Positions 39,144-51,710 of a stretch of DNA of 64,000 nucleotides are shown piece after piece (positions within the stretch are counted from its first letter, which is position 1; each line of letters begins with the position of its first letter). A program made the position numbers and the translations under genes. Source of the stretch: Dryas octopetala (lineage: Eukaryota > Streptophyta > Magnoliopsida > Rosales > Rosaceae); assembly GCA_963921425.1 (NCBI GenBank), contig OY992833.1, positions 32,908,698 to 32,972,697 on the forward strand, given 5' to 3'. The notes under the pieces were generated by a model, which worked only from the letters and a program-made list of their open reading frames with translations, was not told where the DNA came from and ran no database searches.

Positions 39144-39353
39144 TAAGGGCTGGCATTTTGAACCGCATACCAACAATACCGACTGACTTCGGTCAGTCGA
39201 TTTTTGTGGTTTTCGGTGGAAGCACGGTTGACGATCGGATTTCCTACCAATCGACCTTAGTCGGTGTTGAAGCCGATTCTGGTTTCTAGCACTGAAATTC
39301 TGACCAAACCGACCGTTATCATCGTCTTCTTCTTCTTTGTGTCTCTATCTGCA

Positions 39354-39391
<38 letters not shown>

Positions 39392-39789
39392 GTCTCATCC
39401 ATGCATATCTCTCAAACCTCTTTGTCTCTACATCTCTCTCACTCTCAGCCTCTCAGGTCTCTCTTGCTGAGCACCACCAGGCAGTCAGGCACCACCTGTG
39501 AATCTGCGATCTCCACCGCCGAGAGCACCACCACCCGATACCTCCCTAGCCCACTGCAATCTCCACCCCTCCAGACCTCCCCCACCACCCGAGACCCCCC
39601 CAGACTTCCCCATCACCACCACCTGATCGAGACACCCCTCCAGTCGCCTCCTCCACTGACTCTGACCGCCTCCGACACAATCGAAAATCGACCATAGTCG
39701 AATTGATTACGGTTGGCAATTTGGTAATTCCGACTGGCCTCAGTCGGTTGAGAACTCTCGGTTCAATAACCGATCCGATGCCAAGCCTA
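39144..39789. mobile_element. hAT-like non-autonomous element with CGGT-rich ends
   Basis: The left end is TAAGGGCTGGCATTTTGAAC and the right end in reverse complement is TAGGCTTGGCATCGGATCGG. Both ends are dense in ACCGA/TCGGT motifs. The flanks TCGATGAA (39136-39143) and CCGATGAT (39790-39797) share CGATGA, a decayed 8-bp duplication at best. The centre has a CT microsatellite and a C-rich tract (CCACCACC, CTCCACC). There is no transposase. Confidence 0.6.
39357..39389. repeat. (CT)n microsatellite
   Basis: About 16 CT units within the hAT-like element. Confidence 0.9.
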
Positions 39790-40897
39790 CCGATGATCTA
39801 TAAGTTCATGTTTAATTTTCTATTTCTATTGTATCACTAAATTGTTTTAAACTTATTTGTTATTAAATAAGTCTACTGCTAATTGCTTTTATGCTAAACA
39901 ATTATGTACAAACAAATTTTCAAATTTTTATTACATGGAAAATATTAGCAAACTATAAGGTTAAATTTGTTGACATTAGTATGTCCAACATAAATTAAAA
40001 AGATTAAAAGTGTGACTTAGGTAATCAAATAAAAAAGTCTTCTTTTCAAATATTTTAAAACGATTTAAATTTCAAAATTAAGTCTTCCACAATCAAAGTG
40101 ATGGAACCCACATATAAGACACATTCATAATCTGATATTTTGTTTTCTCTTTCCTTTTAACTTGGATTGGTCATCCTTCGAAGGAGCTTGAAAAGTTCCC
40201 TGCCAAGTAAAAAGCTCGTAAAAGTTGATGTGGTACTATGTAATGACATGTTGTTAGACAGTAGTGCTAAACCTAATTATAAGATCCACGTATATATTAT
40301 GAGAGAGATGTCACGAATGACAATGACAATGACATGAAAAAATACTTCCTAATTATGGGGTAGCAGAACTCCCTGCTCATGTAGTAACATTAAATGTTTT
40401 CCCTGAGAATTAGTTGGTCACTTGGTTGTTAATGTTACTAAATTGATTAGTAAAACTCAGAGACAGTCTTGCTTGCATCCTTTGATTTCATCAATTCTCT
40501 TTGGCACAACCACCCACTCTAGTGTTGGCCCTCTTTGACAAAGATACTCACTTGCTGCCTTTAGCACTCGTTTTCTATTGAAGTGATGAGTTTTTAGACA
40601 CTTTTAGTGTTTAAGAGGCGTCCATCATGTTCTAAACCACTAGATGAAAATCTAATGGGTAATAGAATAACAAATTTAGATCATATAGTTTAGTGAATGA
40701 CATATTCTATTAACTTGTTGAATTACATGGTCAGTAAGGTTTTCCTAAGTAAGGTTCAGTCCGCCAAACCGACTCCAACACAGCTCAATCCATACTAATT
40801 TTGAAACCGTAAAAAATGAACTGTTCATATAATAATTAAACTGTATCGAGGATTGAACCTAATAACATTTACAACCTTTTTCTTCTCTTAAATAGAG

Positions 40898-41204
40898 GGC
40901 TTAATTATAGCAACAATTTAGAACTTTACCATGATTTCCACTTGAGTCTTCGATTTTTTTTTTTTTTTTTTTGAGTTTATGGTCCACAAACTTTTTCAAG
41001 TTACATACTAAAGTTGATGACAGAATTACATACTTAAGTCCATTCTGTCAAATGTGTGCACATGACCCGTTAACGAAATGGTCTTAAAATTGACGAACTT
41101 AAAGTATGGTGTGAAAAAGATCATAGACTATAAAATTGAAAAAAAATTCGCAGACTCAAAAGGGAATCGTGATAAAATTCATAGATTATTACTATAATTA
41201 AGCC
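40898..41204. mobile_element. MULE-like MITE with 9-bp target duplication
   Basis: The left end is GGCTTAATTATAGCAACAAT and the right end in reverse complement is GGCTTAATTATAGTAATAAT. The arms stay alignable for about 55 bases, to TTGAGTC. TAAATAGAG is duplicated exactly at 40889-40897 and 41205-41213. It is 307 bases and non-coding. Just beyond it, AAGCCTAATTAGAGAAATCT nearly repeats the right junction. Confidence 0.8.
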
Positions 41205-42761
41205 TAAATAGAGAAATCTTGGCAAAAAAAAAAAGCCTAATTAGAGAAATCTATATTTAGAAACTTACTAGTAATAGTGCCCGTGCGATACCGCGGGTCT
41301 TAAAAGCTTATAAAACGTGCGTAAGGCTGATAAAATTTTTACATATATACATCAATGTCAAGCTTAAGTTACAAAATGCGGATTCATGATATGTTTTATA
41401 TGCTAATTGTTATGTTAAAATATTGATGATATCTTAATAAACCTAAGATATTGATGATATTTTAATAAACCAAACAACATTCAAAAAAATATTACAATAC
41501 TTGGTTAGACAATTGTATGTCATAGTAAACAAAAGATGGGCAGTATTCAAATGGTCATTGTTCAAAAGTTCTTGGATGAGTGTTCACAGGTGACTTAATA
41601 GGTTTTGGGGGATTCATCTTCAGTGTTCTTGGGCTGCTTATCTCCTTCATAGCCTTGTGCAGGGGGATTCTCGTTTTCTTTGCTTGAAATTTTAAAAATG
41701 TGATTTGTTAGTGTGTATAATGGTAAAATTTGAGTCCATGTAATTTAAAAGTGCAGACAAATTCTTTAAAGTGTAATAAAAACACATATGAATGTAAAAA
41801 CTTTATTTGAATGAGATTGATAAGATGCAAGATCGGAAGAGACTGGTCAAAATGATTCTTGCAATTTAAGCCATTGAATCAGAAGGAACACCTCTAACCA
41901 ATTGAAAGTAGTTTTACATAACAGTAGAAATTAATTCATGCATAAAAATGAAGTTCAACTAAAAATCTCACAATAATGCAGGGTAAGGAAGCCTTAGGAA
42001 AAAAAAAGAAAAAAAAAAGAGAGTTTTTAACTAAGGCATAAAGATCTGGAGAGAGAGAGAGAGAGAGAGAGAAGTTAACCAATGAAAAGCAGCTTTGCAC
42101 AATAGGAGAAGTTAACCTATTGTTAAAAATGACATTAATGTAAGATCTCACAATAAATGAGGGACAGTAAGCTGGAGATAAGAGGATGAGAAGTATAAAC
42201 AGAGGAAGTTGGAAATTAGTTTTCATAGTTTGGTTCATAATTTTTATAGTCATATATGCAATTTTTTAAGAAGTATAAAACATGTCTTTGAGGTGTTGCA
42301 ATTTATTGTGCCTGTGTGTTGTTGCAGGTGAGAAAAGTGAAAAGATAATTGTGATTTGAGTATATAAAACTGGTGACATATATATATATATATATATAGA
42401 TGAAAATATAGTTTATTATATTATTTTGTGAAATTTAAGATAATAAAGATTGTAAATAATGATCAAATTGTGTATTTGATTTTGTGATGGAAAAATAACT
42501 CAAATTATTTCAGATCAAGACGTAAGCAAAATAAGCATCGCATACTCAGCCACAATAAAAGTAGTTTAAGAAAAATTCTAAACACAAAGTAGGCTAGAAT
42601 ATTTTCTTCCTTATCAATCTATACCTAGTAAATGTGCCCGTGCGGCGCCGCGGGTGTGGAATTCTTCCTTCCATCCTTCTCTAATGAAATGCCTGCATTC
42701 CATACTACTAAAGTTAGTTTTCTCACCCCTTAATGCTATAAAGTCCCAAGAATACATGGGA

Positions 42762-43328
42762 TCAAATAGTCAATTGGAATTTAATTGGCTTGGCCTATGT
42801 TTGGCGGCCAATAAAAGGCCAAGTGAAAGAGAGAAAGAAACAAAAAAACATAAATTGACAGCTCACAATTTTCTGTTAGATTGTTAAATCCAAATCTTTA
42901 TCAAATAGTAGAAGATTTAGTCACCCTAATTGATCAAAATAGCTTCCTAAAATGGTTTTAAAAGAGCAAGAGAAATTAGGAACAGAGACAATACCAATTA
43001 ATCTATACAAATTGTAGAGAGATCAGAGGAGAGAAAAAAGTGGAGACTTTACCTTGAGCCTGAGGCTTACAGACAGTGCTTGTGGGCAACACCAATATGA
43101 AAATCTAAATATGTATGTAAACATTGACATCAATAGCAAATGAAATTCAGATCTTAAACATCAAGAAAATTGAAAGCTCACAAAATGAACACCCAGTTAA
43201 AATAAAATGCTGCAATCAAATAGTCAATTGGAATTTAATTGGCTTGGCCTCTGTTTGGCTGCCAAGAAAAGGTCAAGTAAAAGAGGGAAAGAAACAAAAA
43301 ACAGAAATTGACAGCTCACCGTTTCTGT
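42762..43328. repeat. Direct repeat of about 114 bp, 454 bp apart
   Basis: 42762-42875 and 43216-43328 are close copies (both start TCAAATAGTCAATTGGAATT and end near TTGACAGCTCAC). They lie inside the Helitron segment. Confidence 0.85.
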
Positions 43329-44539
43329 CCGGTTCTGTCCCTGTAGCTAAAGAATAGTGTGAACCCGGTTCTGTCCCTGTAGCTTAAGAAACGGTGAGCC
43401 TTTGACACATAATATGAAAACTATTTTGGCAACTCAAGCCAACTCATCAACAATCAAAATCATCACAGCCATCACAAATCACCAACAGCATGACCATTAA
43501 CATTTCTTAATTATCCAATTATTCAATTAATATCTAACATATCATGGCAAGCTAAGATGCAGTGATTTCATATTGGATGGTTCGAATCAATTAATGATAT
43601 TTAGAGGCTGCTATACATAACACAAAAAATCGGAATAAATGGGCCAGCCCAAGAAAAAGATGGATGAATACATATATACAGAGAACAACTGTTTAAATGT
43701 AGAGTACATCATAAATGTAAATTTTGTACAAACATTTTTTAATTGAAGCTGTTACATACATTTTTTAAGATGTCTTTTTATATATTATTTAAATTTTATA
43801 AATGAAGCTGTTACATAAATTTTTTAAACTTATAGTTCACTTGTAAAAAGAATTATTTTGGAAATAATGGAGACAATTTAACAATCAACTTGTCATTTTC
43901 TCTTTGTTATCTTCTAAATCTTCCCCACTTTCCTCTCTATGTTCACTCATTCTTTTCCTAAAAGTCTAAAGAGTCCCATGTTCCTCTCTTTATCTGCTTA
44001 AGCTTCATCTGGGCAATAATGGCCAGATGAAACTTACTCTTCTCCCTCAAGTTCCCCAATCCATTTATATAAATTACTACACTGTTAAGAAAAAATGATA
44101 AGAAATTTACCTGGACAATGCAGCTCCTAGAGAGTGAGTGGAGGAACTACTAACAGACAATTATAGAAATAGTGTCAAATTTTCCAGCAACAAAACAATA
44201 TATCACACAAAAGTAAATTATATATTAATATATTACTACACTGTCATGCATATATATAACATATAATTATTTAGCTCAGCTGAGGTAATTGATCTAGTAA
44301 ATTATATATATATAATTTTTTATAAAGTTCAAGGCAATGTTTTGACTCCTAACTTGGTGACGATCGAAGAAGGGTGCATTCTGCATTTCATTTTCAAACG
44401 GTTAATTTGTCATCGAAATACTTTCCTAACTAAATGACCAAAAAGGAAGGTTGCAATGAAGTAGGGTCAGCCCAAGTTAACACGAAAAGCTGCATTAATT
44501 GCAACAACAGAAGAAATAGTGATTGAAGTTTACACTGAC

Positions 44540-44612
44540 CTCTGCATCCAGCATGATGAATTTGGCATGAAGATGCCTTGAAGCAAGGGACTTCAAATGC
44601 TTATCCATTATC
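44540..44612 (-). pseudogene. Captured exon of a thioredoxin-domain (TXNDC9 / phosducin-like) gene
   Basis: The minus strand encodes MDKHLKSLASRHLHAKF followed by IMLDAE, bounded by an AG acceptor and a GTCAGT donor. Plant TXNDC9-type proteins have a very similar stretch right after the thioredoxin-like site. Only this 73-base exon is recognised; no other exon of that gene is seen nearby, which fits gene-fragment capture by a Helitron. Confidence 0.65.
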
Positions 44613-44989
44613 CTACAAAGAATCATTTCACATGAGAATATAAATTTTGCATGCAGATGTAGCGGCTCAAAGTCTACAATCAGCTACCATTAGCAGTCCA
44701 TAATAATCCGATTATTCAATTAATAGCAGAACATCATCAAATAATTCTTAAATCAAGAATGATCCAGTCCTTTCATTAACAGGAAAAACATCTCAATTCA
44801 ATCATGTAATGACCAATTAGATCAGCGTACCAACCTAAACTAAATTCACTTTAACCATGTTCATTCACCTAGGAAATTAGCATATCTCAATGCAATCCAG
44901 CTCAACCCGGTCAGCGGCTACAAACAAAATCAGAGTTCTCAAGCTATCAACCAATTTCAATCCATACAAACACTCAAAATAGCGGTCAC

Positions 44990-45850
44990 CGGAGCCATAC
45001 ACAGCGGAGGTCACGGTGGCAGAGGGTTCTAGTTTAGGTTTTTTGATTTTAACAAAAATCCAAGTTACCAATCCATACAAACAATAATATATATTGTCCT
45101 TTCACTTTTGTTGATATTTTCTGAGAGATCTCAATCCAACAATAAAATTAAAATTAATTAAGCACTTCAAAACCAGCTGTCAAATAAACGAAAATTAAAC
45201 TATATATACCACTAATTTCAACCAATCTAATTACAATTCCTAACTTGTATCTAACCAAACCAAACTGCCTATTTTAAAAGACTGAAAAACCATTTGTACT
45301 AAAAACAAAAACAATTCGAATAATAATGTCTGAAATTGCTTACCAAATGAGTCTTCTTCAGAATAGAACGAAGCCAGGTGAAGTAAATCTCCATTAGTGC
45401 AATATATCTGCAGTGAAAAAGGGAATAAGCAAAACTCAGTCATTATAGTACCCCAAAATTTTGTTGAATTTGAGGATACTCACTAAGGCATGATTCAAAT
45501 GTTTTTTATAGAAATCAACCAAAACCTTGAGAGTTAAAAGTTGAACAGAAACATAACAAAGCTAAAACCAGCGAAAAAAAACCATACCTTACCCCAAAAA
45601 AGAAACCAATCTTCAAATCCAAGAAAGTATGGGAACCTGAAATTAAAACACAGAAATCAAGTCACCGGTGCCGGCGGGAATCGTGGTGGCAGTGGGTACA
45701 AAACCTAGAAATACAGATTTCACAACCAATTGAACAATTCGATCAGACAATCAGATAGAGTAGACAAAAAGGAGTAAAACTCACACAAAACCTGAGGCGT
45801 AAAGTCACCGGAGCCGTCGCAGGTGACGGTGGCAGCAGCGGAGCTAGGGT
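44990..45850. repeat. Three dispersed copies of a GC-rich CTGCCACC...GGTGAC motif
   Basis: On the minus strand, CTGCCACCGTGACCT...GGCTCCGGTGAC occurs near 44988-45025. Related copies are near 45660-45695 and 45803-45836. All are near AACCCTA-type sequence in an otherwise AT-rich segment. They could be duplicated pieces of one captured GC-rich 5' exon. Confidence 0.5.
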
Positions 45851-46677
45851 TCGAATTGGAGCTTTCATTTCGGGACCCAATTGACTTAGATCAAGCACAC
45901 CAATAGAAAGGCCTGGAAGAGAGGAGCAAAACCCGACCAAAATCATCACCATCCGCCGCCGGAATTGCCAACATCGGCGGCGGAAGGCCGCCGGACTTCT
46001 CTGCCTCGAAACTCCGTGCAAGGCGGTCGGTTGAGCAATTTGAAGACCCCTTCATCCTCAGAACGATGGGAGGAACAAAACCCACCCGGTCCGACATCCC
46101 AACTCAGCCGGAATTGACGGATCGCCGCCTGAGGACTCGATCGGGTTTGGGTGTCTTTTCGAGTTTTGGCATAATTTCTGGGTTAATCAAATACCATAGA
46201 AATGAATAGGAAGAGAAGAGGAAGAAATCGGGACACATCGCCGGCATACGTCGCCGGACGGTGGAGAAACGGCCGGATAAAGGGGGCGGAAGGAGAGAGA
46301 ACGAAGGAGAACAGAGAGAGAGAGGCGCGTGAGATGAGAGTGTTCCAGTATTTTCTGGGTTTTGGGCTTTCTAACAATAATCAGGGTGAATGACAAAAAA
46401 GGGCAGACCCAACCCCGGTATTCACAAAATGGCACATAGATAAAAAGAAAAAAAGACTGAGAGGGGAAACAGAAGAAAAGGAGAGCAATGGCACGGGGCG
46501 TAAAAAAACAGAAAAAGGAGGGAAAGAAGAAAAAAGGATGCAAAATGACCAAAACAGGCCCAAATAACCCACTAATTACAATGACAAGTAACTAAAAAAA
46601 AAAAAAAAAGGGGGCAAAAAAGGAAACACACTATTCTTAAGCTACAGGACGGCCTTTGTTCAGTTTTAGTATATAGG

Positions 46678-47487
46678 TAATTTTGACGTTGTAAGTTGGG
46701 GATTTAATTAGAACAGTATACTCCACTTTATTGGCCTTGGTTCTATTCTCCTAGAGAAAGTTTTTCTCACGTAACTGATTATCAGATTATGGATGCCAAA
46801 TAATGGTTCATCTTAATGGAAGTAACAGAAGCAATAATTCCACTTCCACATCATTTTAGTTTTGGGAAGTTTGCACTTTGCAGTGTCTTACACAACACGT
46901 CCAAGTGTCCAACACAACAAAACACAATACAAGGACGATAAGCTGGGGTCATTTCCCTTATGCATACGCCTCTCTGTCCTTTTCTTGCATCAAAGTCAAT
47001 GCCACCATCAAATCTTGCCCATCTCATCCACCATCAATCTCAGCCGTGCAATTCATCAGCATCAAAACCTCAGGAAAATTCAACCTCTTGTCCACTGTTT
47101 ATGCTCTGAACCCTCACATTCAACTGCAGACAAACGCAATTTCCACGTGCTTCATTCTCAATCTGATACAATCCCACTAGGTCCTCACTCCTCTCCCATT
47201 GGCAGTATCACCCACGCGCTACCATAGCATGTTGGTCATGAACATGTGCAAGTGGGTCCCACACATTCTGATACTCTGAGGTAATTAGTGTTCAAAAAAT
47301 AAAAAAACAGCAAACCCATAACATCAGCATCCACCACCAGAACCATAGATCCATAGATAGAGGGATGGATTGATTACACACCAAAACGTACAAACACACA
47401 AGTAACAACAAAACAAAAACATTCCAGCACCAGCACCAGCACCACCTCCACCGCCGCCGCCGCCGGAGCCACGTCATCACCGCTGAC
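46678..47487. other. Upstream region of the CTL-like gene
   Basis: No gene is recognised. The last 80 bases are C/A- and CCG-rich (CACCAGCACCAGCACC, then CCGCCGCCGCCGCCGG) and are probably the 5' UTR of the CTL-like gene. Confidence 0.45.
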
Positions 47488-50400
47488 ATGGGTGCCGAAG
47501 GACCTGTAAAAAACCCATCTCTACTATTCATTTTAATGTTTTGTTTGCTTTGTTTGTTGGTTATGTTTATGTGAGTTTCAAAAGGTCTGAGCTTTGGTTA
47601 TGGTGGGTATGTAGGTGGTGGAGAGAGAAGGTGAAGAGCGTGAGGTGAGAGAGGAAAATGGGAGGAAGGAAGAGGAGGAAGTGAAAGATGTTGAGAAAGG
47701 TGAAGTGGGTTTTGAAGAAGAGGTGGTGGCAGAGAGCAATATTGGCAACACCAATCAGAGAGATGTGCATATGTCAATGTTGCAGAGGCTTAATCCCACC
47801 AACCCTTTGAGAATTGTCATCAATAGTAACACCAGAGTTGCTACCCCACCTCCTTCTCACTTCTCTCATGGTAATAACACCAGAGGAGTTGGTAGTGCTC
47901 CATCTCCTGCTCAGTTCTCTCAACCTCCCCACCATTCTCAGCCTCCCCACCCTTCTCAGCCTCGCTCTACACCAACCCCCCAAGTAAGTTTTTTTTTTTC
48001 TCTTTTCAACTTTTATTAACAAGGTTAAGCATACGATAGTTAATTAATTTGCAGTTTGTGATTTTCAAGTCAAAGGAATGATTAAGAAGATATTTCATTG
48101 ATTAAACAAACTTGTCTTAGTTTTTTTTTCCTTTTAAATAACTTTTTAAAAAGCAGTTTATCTAAATTTCAGCAGGAATGCTAAAATGGAAGTTTTATTT
48201 TAATGGGATAGTACCAATTTTTATTTTTTAAGTTTTTTCTTTTTCCCTTTTGCTTCCATTGTGGAATGGGATTTTTTTTGGGTATCTTTCTTGAGCATGA
48301 TTTCATGGGTAGCAACTATATATGCAAAGTTTGTGCACAATTTGTAAGTCAACAATCTGATAGTTTCTGGGGTTTTCTCTCAATCTGTTGTCCAGCCATC
48401 GATTACAACATTGAATTCAAGAAAATACACCAACAAGATATCTCTGTTTCTGTTCCTTGTGCACATGGTTGCGGCTATTGGGCTTGTTGGTTTTCTTTTA
48501 TTCAAGGGAATTCAGGGGCTGATAGAAGCATCAGACAGTGTTAAAAGAAAGGAGAAAAGGGTGTTACAGTATTTTCTACCACAAGTTGAAGCTGCATCTC
48601 TTTTGAGCATTACTCTTGCATTTGCATGGCAAAAGGCCGTGAGGGAATGGCCTAAATTTATGGTTCATTTCATACTATGGATCACTTTTCTCATGTCTCT
48701 ATCTGCCGGAATTCTTTTAATCTGCTTCCAAAAGCCTCCCACTGATGGTGTTGGAGTCTGTTTTATTGCCTTTGCAATAGGCAATGGCTTATACGCTTGT
48801 TGGATCACGCAGCGGATTGGATTTTGTTGCAGGATATTGATCAAATCACTTGAACCCGTATCAAAGTTCCCCGATTTGAATCAACCCACTTATTGGATGC
48901 TTGGGGTAGGATTTATGTGGATGTCTCTATGGATTCTAGCAGTGATTGGAGCCCTGAATTTCTACTTTCCCCCATTGATCATAATTTTATTAGTATTAAG
49001 CTTGGCTTGGACAGCCGAAGTAATGAGGAATGTTGCAAATATAACCGTGAGTAGGGTAATTGCCCTGTATTATCTCAGAGGAATGCAATCCAATACTCAA
49101 TTTTGCTTCCAGAGAGCCTTGAGTAAAACTCTTGGAAGTGCTTGTTTTGGATCTATCTTTGTGCCTTCTATTGAAGCACTTAGAATTGTTGCTCGAGCTT
49201 TAAATTTACTTGAGGGAGAAGATGAGTTCATGTTTTCTTGTGCACATTGCTGTCTCAGAGTCATGGAATCCATCTTCAGATATGGCAATGGCTGGGCCTT
49301 CGTACAGGTACCTTTAAGATATGCCATTAGCAATTTCTTGTTTGATTAATTCTCTCCAGTTTCATTTGCATATCATGCACAAAACAATGAAGAACTATAA
49401 CACTGGTTCCTTGCTTCTTTCTCAACCAGAAGGGCTTTATTTGGCATTGCAAAATATATTAGTTTAGCCAACTGATGATTTTACTGTTGTTCATTATCAT
49501 ATTTGAATAATATGGATAACGAATTAGGCTGACAGCTGATTTTGTCTTCTGCTTGTGTCAATGAGATTATCTATAAATGAGTTATTGCCAAAAGGTCTTA
49601 CCTGCTATGACAAAAGTCTTAATATTTTGTTATTGAATGAATCAAATTAGATGGAACATCGTTGTCAGAAGTGTACGTGCAATCTATTTGTTAAGGCCAA
49701 ATTTTAGTCATTCTCAAATGCCATGTAAGATCATGAGTGGATATTGAGATTTCAGAATGATTCAAAGCATCAGCATATACTTTTATATTCACCAGCAAGT
49801 TATTTTTTTACCTAAAATGCTGTCCATAACAGTTTTTATAGGTATATTTAGGCATTTTTTCTCAAGTTTCTTGTTAAGTTACTGTGGTCTTGCCAACTCA
49901 CTTGTGATTATTATTTTCTGTATTCTGAATTTCTTATAATGCAGTCACTATCTATACCCTAATTTTCAATGCCTTTCTAAATTTTATATGAATTCCATCT
50001 GTGGTCAATGGTTTAAAACTACTTAATTGGTTTATGCCAGATAGCAGCATATGGAAAGGGTTTTGTGAAGGCATCACAAGAGACTTGGGAGCTGTTCGAA
50101 AGACAAGAAATGGAACAAATTGTCGATTCCGACATTACCAGCTCAATCTGCTTCCTAACCGGTGTCTGCAGCGGCTCTATTTGTGTCATAGTTGTGGCTG
50201 CTTGGACCACCAGAGTGCACCAAAGTTTCACAGCGACCATTTCCCTTCTTACATTCTTCATTGGATACCTTATGGTTGGTGGCCCCTATTAATTTTACTA
50301 GTCTCTCTGTTCATACTCTATTATATATCTAATGCATATAAACCATGTGATCAACTAGTCAATTTCTTTAGTCTTTATTGTTTAGCTATTCAATAGACCT

Positions 50401-50614
50401 AATGTAATCAATGTTTAATGATTTGATGCTTCAGACCAGGATAGCCATGGCACTACCACATGCCTGTGTTGGCTGTTACTATGTTTGCTATGCAGAGAAT
50501 CCGGACAACAGATTATTTGATAACACAATTAAGGATCGTCTTGCTTTGATGAAATCCGGTCGAGATGTAGTCGTCCCCACGCCTCGAGTCACCCGCCGTT
50601 TTGCAGCAAGGTAA
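47488..50614 (+). CDS. Choline-transporter-like (CTL/PNS1) membrane protein, five exons
   Basis: Exons 47488-47505, 47615-47983, 48396-49307, 50041-50274 and 50435-50614 all join in phase 0 and give 570 residues, a normal length for plant CTL-like proteins. Exon 1 encodes only MGAEGP; the nearby in-frame upstream ATG and good splice sites support it. The N-terminus is Glu-rich and then Pro/Ser-rich, with SMLQRLNPTNPLRIVI before the membrane part. Hydrophobic segments include ISLFLFLVHMVAAIGLVGFL, FILWITFLMSLSAGILLICF, VCFIAFAIGNGLYACWI and MWMSLWILAVIGALNFYF. The conserved C-terminus has CYYVCYAENPDNRLFDNTI. This is the Choline_transpo family (PF04515); substrates of plant members are not firmly known. 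No lesion is seen. Confidence 0.92.
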
Positions 50615-51710
50615 AGCAAAATGTAGGGCCTGGTTTTCCTCTAATTTTACAGAAACGAGGGCATGGTATGGCCATGCTTCCAAGTTGTACCATACTTTTG
50701 GTTCCTCACGATGGAAAAAATTATTGTATGTACTGGTTAGATATAATGTGGGTTCCGCTGCTATGCGGTGAGTCTTACATACATGTTGTGAGAGGAAGGT
50801 GAAAGCCCAAGGAATCGGCCAAACGAGCAAGAGATAAATATGCAGAAGGGCTGTGTACCTGTGGTGGTGATCAAGGTAATTTTGAATGAGAGTTGAACCA
50901 TTATTGGACGTACTGTTGGAAGGAACGTGGGAGACCCACTGAGATTCCATTGAACAAGGCTAAAAAGAAAGTGTATTTTGGGGTCCTGTGACTCCTGTCC
51001 TTACACCTTTGTATATAATATATACTTTTGGCATATCCCATATGCTATAATGTCCCCCCATTATTTTATTGTTTTCACTTTGCTCTATAACACCCACCAT
51101 TTTTTTCTGTTATTATTCATTTGATTGATTCTACGTAATCTGATCTTTGTAGATATCTCCATGAGTTTCTGATTGAAACCTTAAAGTCTCTTCTTTATCT
51201 TTATGGTAAAGATTAAAAATTAGGTTTAGCTTTATTTAATTAATGCACAGAGTTAATAATGACATACTGTGTTAGGTTGGCTCGGATAAAGAATTACTAA
51301 TTAATAGTGTATCTGGACCATCTGGTGTGTCCCATCTATATTTAGTGCTTTCCCTTTAATTTTTCTATTTTCTGGATATACCAACACCAGATACACCATT
51401 AAGTAGAGTGCACCATAGCATGTCAGATTGTCAGCCTTGTTGAGTATAGAATTCTATATTCGAGATTCTAAGCCTTAAGTTGTAAACTTGTAATATATAA
51501 TGTTTGGGATCTCTTCATAGTTCTATTAATTTTTAACTGATTTTGATTGGATACTAACTTTACAGCAAAGTATTAGAGCATGTCATTCATGTGTTAGACT
51601 TAGATCCTCACATGGGAATTTGGCTTACTCTCCCCACATATAATGATATCCACATTTTCTAATCTACCTTCTACGTCGATATTTTCATTTATTATTCTCA
51701 TTTTGCAATG
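50615..51710. other. Spacer downstream of the CTL-like gene
   Basis: Its first few hundred bases are likely the 3' UTR. The rest is AT-rich without a recognised gene. Confidence 0.45.

Larger units (their letters stand above)
41268..46677 (-). mobile_element. Helitron-derived segment, non-autonomous, probably more than one copy
   Basis: Two minus-strand Helitron 3' termini are visible. One at 41268-41300 (reverse complement: hairpin CCCGCGGTATCGCACGGGCA, then CTATTA and CTAG before host T). The other at 42625-42655 (hairpin with GGCGCCGCACGGGCAC, ending CTAG). A minus-strand 5'-end-like sequence, CCTATATACTAAAACTGAAC, ends at 46677; canonical ends begin TC, here CC. So the element runs from 46677 down to 42625 or 41268, or two elements overlap. 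No Rep/helicase is present. The segment holds a captured exon and internal repeats. The pairing of ends is inferred. Confidence 0.6.

Noticed and set aside
45743-46097. Possible small gene with Arg/Pro-rich frames
   Set aside because: Overlapping frames in both phases of a GC-rich patch in the Helitron segment; no family similarity and no consistent splice structure.
46861-47227. 121-codon plus-strand frame upstream of the CTL-like gene
   Set aside because: No domain, low-complexity His/Ser/Pro content, and it overlaps a second frame of similar length.
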